NCBI GenBank assembly: GCA_020634215.1
Contig: JACKCD010000085.1
Span: forward strand, 1 to 12,694
Direction of reading: 5' to 3'
Length of the DNA: 12,694 nucleotides
DNA from: Ardenticatenaceae bacterium
Lineage (GTDB): Bacteria > Chloroflexota > Anaerolineae > Promineifilales > Promineifilaceae
The number at the start of each line of letters is the position of its first letter. The stretch's first letter is position 1. The position numbers and the translations under genes are program-made. Positions 1 to 6,207 of this stretch are shown one piece after another. A model generated the notes under the pieces. It worked only from the letters and a program-made list of their open reading frames with translations, made no database searches and was not told the DNA's origin.

Positions 1-733
1 ATTGCAAGAAGAGCTTGTAAAATTGCAATATTGGGTGCGGGAGAAAGGGCTGAAGGTGTTGATTATTTTTGAGGGGCGGGGGTCGGCCGGCAAGGGTGGG
101 GTGATTAAGCTGCTGACCGAACGTACCAGCCCGCGCATTGTTCGCACGGTGGCACTGCCCGTGCCGACCGAACGCGAACAAACTCAATGGTATTTTCAGC
201 GATATGTGAATCATTTACCGGCTGGCGGCGAAATTGTGCTGTTTGACCGCAGTTGGTACAACCGCAGCAACGTGGAGTGGGTCATGGGGTTTGCTACCGA
301 ACATCAGGTACAAGAGTTTTTGCGCTCTTGCCCCCAATTTGAGCGGATGCTGGTGCGGTCGGGCATTATTTTGCTCAAATATTGGTTTTCGGTGAGCTAC
401 GAAGAGCAGCGCAAACGGTTTGAGAGCCGCAACCAAACGCCGCAGAAGCGTTGGAAGTTAAGCGAAATGGATTTGGCCGAACACAAATATTACATCAAAT
501 ATTCCCGTTCCAAGGACATTACTTTTGAGCATACTGACATCAAGCAAGCACCTTGGTATGTGGTGCCATCGGACGACAAGAAGAAGGCGCGGCTCAACTG
601 TATGAGCCATATTTTAAGCCAGATTCCCTATGAGGATGTGTTGCCGGAGCCGGTGGTGCTGCCGGAAATGGAGCAAATGCCCTATATTCGTCCACCAATG
701 GAAGAACAAACTTTCGTGCCACAAATTTACTAG
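1..733 (+). CDS. ppk2: Polyphosphate kinase 2 (PPK2, class I), 5'-truncated by window edge
   Basis: Cytosolic enzyme that moves phosphate between polyphosphate and nucleoside diphosphates (class I PPK2 mostly ADP to ATP). The frame is open from base 2. The first visible residues (LQEELVKLQYWVREKGLKV) match an internal part of the family, so roughly 30-50 N-terminal residues are missing; the leading TTG is not a convincing start. Counting from the first visible codon, the Walker A loop is GRGSAGKGG (about 25-33), followed by the ALPVPTEREQTQWYFQRYV block (51-69), Walker B LFDRSWYNR (80-88, Asp82) and the lid region with SRNQTPQKRWKLSEMD. The C-terminus ends in the usual IPYEDV plus proline-rich tail. 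Oddity: the Walker A loop usually reads GRDAAGKG; here the Asp is Gly. A 95-base gap separates it from amylosucrase on the same strand. Family assignment is very secure; substrate preference is inferred. Confidence 0.95.
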   Translation, partial: LQEELVKLQYWVREKGLKVLIIFEGRGSAGKGGVIKLLTERTSPRIVRTVALPVPTEREQTQWYFQRYVNHLPAGGEIVLFDRSWYNRSNVEWVMGFATEHQVQEFLRSCPQFERMLVRSGIILLKYWFSVSYEEQRKRFESRNQTPQKRWKLSEMDLAEHKYYIKYSRSKDITFEHTDIKQAPWYVVPSDDKKKARLNCMSHILSQIPYEDVLPEPVVLPEMEQMPYIRPPMEEQTFVPQIY

Positions 734-828
734 ACGACTTGGTCTGGTCTTGGTTGTGTCTTAAAATTGTTGGATGGCTTAGAAATGCCACCATACGATA
801 GGTTGTACAAATGAGGCAGTAAGAATAG

Positions 829-2778
829 ATGATTGAAATGTTGATGGAGCAGCTTGTGGTAGGGCCTTTGCGGGGGCTGGAGCCGTTGGAGCAGGAGATT
901 TTTCGGGTGCGGCTGGAGGCGGGGTGGGAGGATGTGAAACGGCCGTTATTCCTCCTCTATGGCGACCGACCCGACTTTGACAGCTATTTGCGCCACTTTT
1001 TGCACATTGTGGCGGCGGCGTATGCCGAACGGCCGTTTGATTTGCGCCTGTTGGATGTGAGAAGAACGGCCGTTCCTGACTGGTACCAGCAGTCCAGCAT
1101 GATGGGGTACGTCTGCTACGTAGACCGGTTTAACGAAACGCTGCGCGGCGTGGCCGACAAAATAGATTATTTGCAAGAGCTAGGCATCACCTATTTGCAC
1201 CTGATGCCCTTACTCAAGCCGCGCAGTGGCCCCAACGACGGCGGCTACGCCGTGGCCGACTACCGCGAAGTCAACCCCAAGCTGGGCAGCATGGACGATT
1301 TGCGCGAGGTGGCAACCGCTTTGCGGCAGCGCGGCATCAGCCTGGTGGTGGATTTGGTGTGCAACCACACGGCCAAGGAGCATGAGTGGGCGCAGCGGGC
1401 GCTGGCGGGTGAGGAACGGTATCAGGATTATTACCTGATGTTTCCCGACCGCACCCTGCCCGACGAGTACGAAAAGACAATCCGCGAAATTTTCCCCGAC
1501 TTTGCCCCCGGCAGCTTCACCCATTATCCGCAGATTGATCGCTGGGTGTGGACAACTTTCAACGAATACCAGTGGGACTTAAACTATGCTAATCCGGCCG
1601 TTTTTGGCGAAATGCTCGACACGATGCTCTTTTTAGCCAACCAGGGGGTAGAGATTTTGCGGCTGGATGCGGTGGCGTTTATGTGGAAGCGGCTGGGAAC
1701 CGACTGCGAAAACCAACCCGAAGCCCACGCCATTTTGCAGGCGTTCCGCGCCCTCAGCCGGATTGCCGCGCCGGGGGTGCTGCTCAAGGCCGAGGCCATT
1801 GTGGCTCCGCCGCAGCTTATTCCTTATTTGGGGGTGGGCAAGGCGGCCAACAAGGAGTGTGAAATTGCCTACCACAATGTGCTGATGGTGATGCTGTGGA
1901 GCAGTTTGGCGGAGCGGAAGGTGGTGCTGATGACCCACGCTTTGCAGCAAATGCCGGAAATTCCGTCGCAAACGGCGTGGGTGACGTATGTGCGCTGCCA
2001 CGATGACATTGGCTGGGCGGTGACGGAGGAGGATGCGGCGGCGGTGGGGCTGAATGGGTTTTGGCACCGGGCGTTTTTGAGCGATTTTTACAGCGGCCGT
2101 TTTCCCGGCAGCTTTGCCCGGGGGGATACGTTCCAGTTTAACCCGAAGACGCAGGACAGGCGGATTAGCGGCTCGTGTGCGTCGCTGGCGGGGCTGGAGG
2201 TGGCGTTGGAGAGTGGGGAGGAAACGGCCGTTGGCCAAGCGGTTGGCCGCGCTGTTGACCGTATTCTCCTTATTCACAGCATGATTATGGCCTTTGGCGG
2301 GATTCCGCTGCTCTACATGGGGGATGAATTGGGGCTGCTGAATGACCACAGCTACCAGTTTGAGCCGGATTTGGCGGCGGATAACCGCTGGATGCACCGG
2401 CCGAAGATGGATTGGGAGGTGGCGGCGGGTAGAGGGGATGGGAAGGGGGTAAACGGCCGTTTATTCCAGGGCATTTGTCGTCTCATTGAAGCCCGCAAAC
2501 AGATGGATGCTTTCCACGCCCAGGCCAGCAAACGGCCGGTTTGGACTCACAACGACCATGTGTTTGGGCTGGTGCGCCAAAGCCCACGTGGGCAGGTGCT
2601 GGTGCTGGGCAATTTTAGCGAACAGTCGCAAACCATCACGCGGCAGCGGCTGGCGGAACTTGGCTTTGGCGGGGCGCTGCTGGATCGCCTCAACAAGCGG
2701 TATTTTGACGGCTGGTTTGAGCTGCGGCTGGAGCCGTATCAGGCGGTTTGGCTGGAAAAAGTAATCGGTAATCAGTAA
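829..2778 (+). CDS. Amylosucrase (GH13_4), sucrose glucosyltransferase
   Basis: Predicted to transfer glucose from sucrose to alpha-1,4-glucan and release fructose. The 649 aa follow the amylosucrase layout: a helical N-terminal domain (about 1-90), a (beta/alpha)8 barrel from YVCYVDRF (94-101), an inserted B' region and a C-terminal beta domain ending AVWLEK. Visible GH13 residues: Asp137 in NDGGYAV, His180 in DLVCNH, Arg278 and nucleophile Asp280 in EILRLDAVAF, acid/base Glu322 in KAEAIV, His391 and Asp392 in VRCHDDIGW, and Arg520 in ADNRWMHRP. Asp137 and Arg520 correspond to the salt-bridge pair that closes the sucrose pocket in the Neisseria enzyme (from memory). Start ATG829 has only a weak GAGG upstream; Met4 and Met6 are alternatives. 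The last five residues (VIGNQ) and the stop are encoded by a heptamer repeat. The next gene, a fructokinase, would use the released fructose. The close relative sucrose hydrolase cannot be excluded from sequence alone. Confidence 0.93.
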   Translation: MIEMLMEQLVVGPLRGLEPLEQEIFRVRLEAGWEDVKRPLFLLYGDRPDFDSYLRHFLHIVAAAYAERPFDLRLLDVRRTAVPDWYQQSSMMGYVCYVDRFNETLRGVADKIDYLQELGITYLHLMPLLKPRSGPNDGGYAVADYREVNPKLGSMDDLREVATALRQRGISLVVDLVCNHTAKEHEWAQRALAGEERYQDYYLMFPDRTLPDEYEKTIREIFPDFAPGSFTHYPQIDRWVWTTFNEYQWDLNYANPAVFGEMLDTMLFLANQGVEILRLDAVAFMWKRLGTDCENQPEAHAILQAFRALSRIAAPGVLLKAEAIVAPPQLIPYLGVGKAANKECEIAYHNVLMVMLWSSLAERKVVLMTHALQQMPEIPSQTAWVTYVRCHDDIGWAVTEEDAAAVGLNGFWHRAFLSDFYSGRFPGSFARGDTFQFNPKTQDRRISGSCASLAGLEVALESGEETAVGQAVGRAVDRILLIHSMIMAFGGIPLLYMGDELGLLNDHSYQFEPDLAADNRWMHRPKMDWEVAAGRGDGKGVNGRLFQGICRLIEARKQMDAFHAQASKRPVWTHNDHVFGLVRQSPRGQVLVLGNFSEQSQTITRQRLAELGFGGALLDRLNKRYFDGWFELRLEPYQAVWLEKVIGNQ

Positions 2779-2829
2779 TCAGTAATCAGTAATCAGTAAT
2801 CAGTCACCGATTACCGATTACTGATTACT
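2761..2829. repeat. Heptamer array GTAATCA with inverted copy, at amylosucrase stop
   Basis: Six tandem seven-base units (GTAATCG once, then GTAATCA five times, 2761-2802) are followed by GTCACC and then three complementary units (GATTACC, GATTACT, GATTACT, 2809-2829). The two halves can pair as a hairpin. The array covers the last codons and the stop (2776-2778) of amylosucrase and ends 16 bases before the fructokinase start. There is no T-tract, so a terminator role is not shown. Confidence 0.9.
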
Positions 2830-2845
2830 GTCTACAAGGGCAGCA

Positions 2846-3742
2846 ATGAGCGAGTTATATGGTGGGATTGAGGCGGGGGGGACGAAGTTTGTGTGTGCGG
2901 TGGGGACGGGGCCGGATGATATTCGGGCGGAGGTGCGGTTTCCCACGGAGGAGCCGGAGCAGACGATGGCGCAGGCGGTGGCGTTTTTTGCCGAGCAGCG
3001 GCGGAAGGAAGGGGGATTAACGGCCGTTGGCATTTCCGCTTTTGGCCCCATTGACCCCAACCCAGAGTCGCCGACCTTTGGCTATATTACCACTACCCCC
3101 AAGGCTGGCTGGGCCAACACCGACTTGGCGGGGACGATTGGCCGGGCGTTGGGGGTGCCGGTGGGGTTTGATACCGATGTGAATGGGGCGGCGCTGGGGG
3201 AATGGCGCTGGGGTGCGGCGCAGGGGCTGCGGAATTTTGTTTATTTTACGGTGGGGACGGGGATTGGCGGTGGGGGGATGGTGAACGGCCGTTTGATGCA
3301 CGGTCTCATCCACCCCGAAATGGGACACATGCGGCTGCCGCGTAACCCGGAGCAAGACCCATTTGCGGGGAGTTGCCCTTATCATGGCGACTGTTTTGAG
3401 GGATTGGCAGCCGGTCCGGCCATTGGCAAGCGGTGGGGGCAGCCGGCCGAAACGCTGCCCCCCGACCATCCCGCATGGGATTTGGAAGCCCATTATTTGG
3501 CAATGGCCCTCCACAACGTCATTACCGTACTGTCGCCGGAGCGCATTATCATGGGGGGCGGGGTGATGGGGCAAGCCCACATTTTCCCGCTGCTGCGGCA
3601 AAAAGTGCAGCAGTCGCTGAATGGGTATGTGCAGGCGGCGGCGATTTTGCACAACATAGATGACTTTATTGTGCCGCCGGGGTTGGGCAGTCTGGCCGGG
3701 GTGCTGGGGTCTATTGCGTTGGCGCAGCAGGCGGTGGGTTAA
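2846..3742 (+). CDS. ROK-family fructokinase (zinc-containing, YdhR/ScrK type)
   Basis: Predicted to phosphorylate fructose to fructose 6-phosphate with ATP (EC 2.7.1.4). The 298 aa start with the nucleotide-binding loop GGIEAGGTKFVCAVG (6-20), typical of the fructokinase branch of ROK. GFDTDVNGAALGE (107-119) carries the likely catalytic base Asp111. VGTGIGGGGMVNGRL (136-150) is the second glycine-rich phosphate loop. HPEMGHM (156-162) gives the sugar-contacting Glu158 and His161; with Cys177, His180 and Cys183 in CPYHGDC it forms the ROK zinc site. MGGGVM near residue 250 is the conserved late loop. AAGGG at 2836-2840, five bases before ATG2846, supports the start. It directly follows amylosucrase, whose by-product is fructose, which supports fructose as substrate. 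Sugar specificity (fructose against mannose or glucose) is inferred from the branch and context. Confidence 0.93.
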   Translation: MSELYGGIEAGGTKFVCAVGTGPDDIRAEVRFPTEEPEQTMAQAVAFFAEQRRKEGGLTAVGISAFGPIDPNPESPTFGYITTTPKAGWANTDLAGTIGRALGVPVGFDTDVNGAALGEWRWGAAQGLRNFVYFTVGTGIGGGGMVNGRLMHGLIHPEMGHMRLPRNPEQDPFAGSCPYHGDCFEGLAAGPAIGKRWGQPAETLPPDHPAWDLEAHYLAMALHNVITVLSPERIIMGGGVMGQAHIFPLLRQKVQQSLNGYVQAAAILHNIDDFIVPPGLGSLAGVLGSIALAQQAVG

Positions 3743-3746
3743 CCCA

Positions 3747-3780
3747 AGAAGTTCAACTTCTTCAGAGAAGTTGAACTTCT
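3747..3780. repeat. Perfect 15-bp inverted repeat (hairpin), possible terminator
   Basis: AGAAGTTCAACTTCT (3747-3761) and AGAAGTTGAACTTCT (3766-3780) are exact reverse complements around a TCAG loop. Each arm is itself nearly palindromic, so a cruciform or a two-hairpin fold is also possible. It begins five bases after the fructokinase stop, where a terminator would lie, but neither side has a T-tract (the right flank is AAAGAGGG). A dispersed palindromic repeat is equally likely. Confidence 0.8.
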
Positions 3781-3793
3781 AAAGAGGGACTGG

Positions 3794-3905
3794 TGTCATT
3801 TCGAGGTCTTCCGAGAAATCCCATTGACCTGGCTAGGTGAGCGGGATTTCTCCTCGAAGACCCAGCCCTCCCTGAGTGCAACCGAAGGGTCGAAAGGACA
3901 TGACT
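3794..3905. repeat. Mosaic palindromic intergenic element (REP/MITE-like)
   Basis: The segment opens TGTCATTTCGAG and closes AAGGACATGAC, which is an approximate inverted repeat of the opening. Inside, GGTCTTCCGAGAAATCCC (3805-3822) pairs with GGGATTTCTCCTCGAAGACC (3843-3862) apart from a small internal bulge, leaving a loop of about 20 bases. The style (GTCATTTCGAG, GAGAAATCC, CCGAAGGGTCGAAAGG) resembles short non-coding repeats scattered between genes in many bacterial genomes. No transposase is present. Copy number outside this window cannot be seen. Confidence 0.6.
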
Positions 3906-3947
3906 TTTGGGCTTTGGTTTGTCCAGGCTATGCAAAACAGGTGAGAG

Positions 3948-4580
3948 ATGGAATTAACGTTAGAAGAACGCAACGAACTGCGGCGGTTGATGAATCAGTA
4001 TTTGAATATGGAGGCGGTGGTTGAACTGGCCGAAGAATTGGGTGTTGACCCGGAGAATCTGGCTGGTTCGACGAAAACGTCCAAAGTGCGGGAGCTGATT
4101 GGTCATGCCGAGCGGCATATGATGATGGAAGCTTTGATCACCGCGCTGGTTCGGCAGTATCCAAAGGTGGCGTGGCCGCGAAAAACGGCCGTTTCTCAGC
4201 CAGATGTGGATGATCAGCCAGTTGTAACCAAGCCGACAGACGGGTGTGATATAACGGCCGTTTCTGCCCACCTCAATGCTCTCAAGGCGTTGGATACCCC
4301 TCAACAGTTTGGCCTAGCGCATCATTTGTTGGCAACACCGACGATGGGCAACTCACAGAGCCGACAAAACATTATTGCCTTGCTGCCCCCCCAGATTCGC
4401 AACAGCTTGCCACCAGGTGCAACCGGGACTTTTGAGATCATTAACCTAATTACCACATGTCTCAATTATGCTGGCGGGTTGTCAACGCTGATTAACCTTG
4501 TCTATCTTGTTGAACAGGGGTCAGAACCGATGAAAGCATTTTGCCAATTCGCCCTGACGCTCAAAAACACAAGCCAATAA
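3948..4580 (+). CDS. Stand-alone adaptor with two effector-associated domains (EAD-like + EAD2-like)
   Basis: Small soluble protein (210 aa) with no signal peptide, membrane segment or enzymatic motif. Residues about 8-72 (LRRLMNQYLNMEAVVELAEE, then LGVDPENLAG, KVRELIGHAERHMMMEALI, VRQYP) fit the helical death-like EAD type whose pattern runs L-x2-L, LGVDYENL, K-x-RELV-x2-ER, L-x2-RP. Residues about 118-200 (LLATPTMGNSQSRQNIIALL, PPQIRNSLPP, then IINLITTCLNYAGGLSTLI and EQGSEPMKAF) resemble EAD2, with its SR, LP-x2-I, C-L-x-Y-x-GGL and EG-x-x-x-M positions. The linker (73-117) is polar and holds two AACGGCCGTTTCT copies. EADs recruit effectors or NTPases in bacterial conflict systems by homotypic contacts (family knowledge); this protein would bridge two such partners (inference). 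AGGTGAGAG just before ATG3948 supports the start. The domain calls are from remembered consensus, not a search. Confidence 0.65.
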   Translation: MELTLEERNELRRLMNQYLNMEAVVELAEELGVDPENLAGSTKTSKVRELIGHAERHMMMEALITALVRQYPKVAWPRKTAVSQPDVDDQPVVTKPTDGCDITAVSAHLNALKALDTPQQFGLAHHLLATPTMGNSQSRQNIIALLPPQIRNSLPPGATGTFEIINLITTCLNYAGGLSTLINLVYLVEQGSEPMKAFCQFALTLKNTSQ

Positions 4581-4606
4581 TCTCCAATCTCCATTCCCCA
4601 ATCTCC
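4579..4606. repeat. Heptamer array AATCTCC between adaptor stop and amylase start
   Basis: Four tandem seven-base units (AATCTCC, AATCTCC, ATTCCCC, AATCTCC) begin inside the TAA stop of the EAD gene (4578-4580) and end four bases before ATG4611. The unit is the reverse complement of GGAGATT, the core of the array at 7853-7940. The array leaves no Shine-Dalgarno sequence in front of the amylase start. Confidence 0.85.
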
Positions 4607-4610
4607 ATCT

Positions 4611-5936
4611 ATGGCTCCAGATACCCCCAAAACCCACCGCAACCTTGTTATCTACGAACTATTTGTCCGCAACCACGGGCGCAACGGCAACTTTGCCGAT
4701 GTGTCCGCCGACCTGCCCCGGCTCAAGGCAATGGGGGTGGATGTGGTGTGGCTGATGCCCATTCACCCCATTGGCGAAGCCGAACGTAAGGGGCCGGATG
4801 GCTCTCCCTACGCCATTCGCAACTACCGCGAGGTGAACCCAGAGTACGGCACGAAGGAGCAGTTCCGGCTGCTGTGCCAATATGCCCATGCGCTGGGGCT
4901 GAAGGTGATGATTGATGTGGTTTATAACCACACCTCGCCCGATGCCGATTTGACGCGGGTGCATCCCCAGTGGTATCAGCGGGACGAAAACGGCCGTTTT
5001 CACGCCACCGTCCCCGACTGGAGCGACATCATAGACCTCGACTACAGCAGCGACCCCGCCCTGTGGGATTACCAAATCGAAACCCTCAAGCAGTGGGCGC
5101 TGCTGGGGGTAGACGGCTTCCGCTGCGACGTGGCCTCGGCCGTTCCCGTGGCCTTTTGGGAGCAAGCGCGGCGCGAAGTGGCGGCGGTCAAACCCGGCGT
5201 GATTTGGCTGGCTGAGACGGTGCATTTGGGGTTTATCCACTTTCGGCGGCGGCTGGGGCTGGTGGCCCACGCCGATGCCGAAATCCACGCCGCCTTTGAT
5301 TTATCCTACGACTACGACATTTGGCCGGAATTCGAGGCGGCGGTGGCTGATCCTGACAAGCTTCCGGCGTATGCGCGGGCGTTGTGGGCGCAGGGGGCGC
5401 AGTTGCCCAGCCATGCCGTGAAAATGCGGGCAGTGGAAAACCACGACCAGCCGCGCATCATGGGGCAAGCCAGATCGCGGGAGCAGGCGTTGGCGTGGAC
5501 GGCGTTTCAGGCGTTTAATGAGGGGGCATTTTTGATTTATGCTGGGCAAGAGGCGGAGGCAGCGGCAACGCCAAGCCTGTTTGAGGTGGATAAGGTGCGC
5601 TGGGGTGGCTACGCTTTGCAGCCGTTTTTAACGCGCCTGTGCCAGCTTAAAAAAGAGCCAGCGCAAATGGAGGGGGATTTTACGTTGCTAACGGCCGTTC
5701 CTGCCCTTTCCGCCTGCTGGCAAACAGAAACGGGTGGGCTGTATGGCCTTTTCAACGTGGCCGACACGGTGGACGTGATGCCCACGCCGCTGCCGGATGG
5801 GGAGTATGTGGATCTGTTGAGCGAACGGCCGTTTACGGTGCGGGATGGGGAAACGGCCGTTCCTGATGTGGCCGTGGTGGTGCGCTATGACGGCCGGCTT
5901 GATGTCCATGCCCATATCGATCCCCGTTTGACCTAG
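4611..5936 (+). CDS. Alpha-amylase family (GH13) glycoside hydrolase
   Basis: Single-barrel GH13 enzyme (441 aa), predicted to act on alpha-1,4-glucans in the cytosol; no signal peptide is seen. Region I is DVVYNH (102-107), region II DGFRCDVASAVP (168-179) with Arg171 and nucleophile Asp173, region III WLAETV (199-204) with acid/base Glu202, and region IV AVENHDQPR (274-282) with His278 and Asp279. All catalytic residues are present. The barrel begins directly at NLVIYELFVRNH, so there is no N-terminal carbohydrate-binding domain. After residue 340 a short C-terminal beta domain follows. ATG4611 is the only Met before the conserved core, but it lacks a ribosome-binding site because a heptamer array precedes it; translation may be leaderless or coupled to the upstream gene 30 bases away. 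Hydrolase against transferase, and the exact substrate, cannot be told from sequence. Context with amylosucrase suggests glucan turnover. Confidence 0.92.
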   Translation: MAPDTPKTHRNLVIYELFVRNHGRNGNFADVSADLPRLKAMGVDVVWLMPIHPIGEAERKGPDGSPYAIRNYREVNPEYGTKEQFRLLCQYAHALGLKVMIDVVYNHTSPDADLTRVHPQWYQRDENGRFHATVPDWSDIIDLDYSSDPALWDYQIETLKQWALLGVDGFRCDVASAVPVAFWEQARREVAAVKPGVIWLAETVHLGFIHFRRRLGLVAHADAEIHAAFDLSYDYDIWPEFEAAVADPDKLPAYARALWAQGAQLPSHAVKMRAVENHDQPRIMGQARSREQALAWTAFQAFNEGAFLIYAGQEAEAAATPSLFEVDKVRWGGYALQPFLTRLCQLKKEPAQMEGDFTLLTAVPALSACWQTETGGLYGLFNVADTVDVMPTPLPDGEYVDLLSERPFTVRDGETAVPDVAVVVRYDGRLDVHAHIDPRLT

Positions 5937-5961
5937 CCGTTGGTCTGAATGAAAGAAACTG

Positions 5962-6051
5962 GATGCGCGGATGACGCGGGTCAAGGCGGATTTTCACGGA
6001 TTTTTCTTCTTATCCGCGAAAATCCGTTCCAATCCGCGTCATCCGCACATC
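5962..6051. repeat. Long imperfect inverted repeat (hairpin of about 33 bp stem)
   Basis: GATGCGCGGATGACGCGG (5962-5979) pairs with CCGCGTCATCCGCACATC (6034-6051) with one mismatch. Inside it CGGATTTTCACGGAT (5987-6001) pairs with ATCCGCGAAAATCCG (6012-6026), again with one mismatch, around a pyrimidine loop (6002-6011). The rest of the spacer (6160-6183) carries a related TCCGTGTTCGTCCGTGTCCC string. The structure reads as a dispersed intergenic repeat; an RNA hairpin ending the amylase transcript is also possible. Confidence 0.75.
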
Positions 6052-6064
6052 TATTCTTTAGCAG

Positions 6065-6096
6065 AAACACAGGTCAAACAATGTCTGTGTTTTTTT
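6065..6096 (+). terminator. Weak candidate intrinsic terminator
   Basis: AAACACAG (6065-6072) pairs with CTGTGTTT (6085-6092) around a 12-base loop and is followed by four further T residues (T run 6090-6096). The stem is short and AT-rich, so termination would be modest. It lies between the GH13 gene and the SulP gene, after the long hairpin. Confidence 0.35.
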
Positions 6097-6207
6097 GATC
6101 TGTGTATACTTCTTCCCAATTTGTTTTATCAAGAAGACACCGTGAGCAACGGCACAGCTTTATCCGTGTTCGTCCGTGTCCCATTTCTAAAGGAGCAAGG
6201 CACAGGT

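Noticed and set aside
1633..2397. 254-aa minus-strand ORF opposite amylosucrase
   Set aside because: Low-complexity, His/Arg/Pro-rich translation opposite an intact gene with all catalytic motifs; an antisense by-product of GC-rich coding.
2761..2829. CRISPR array
   Set aside because: Units are seven bases in direct tandem without spacers, so it is a simple repeat.
3736..3745. Palindrome GGGTTAACCC at the fructokinase stop
   Set aside because: Single ten-base palindrome including the stop codon; not repeated in the window and easily due to chance.
3824..4024. 66-aa plus-strand ORF before the EAD gene
   Set aside because: It crosses the palindromic element and overlaps the start of a better-supported gene; no ribosome-binding site.
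5971..6207. N-terminal extension of the SulP reading frame by 79 codons
   Set aside because: It translates the long intergenic hairpin and the T-rich region; a good ribosome-binding site and a normal SulP N-terminus lie at 6208.
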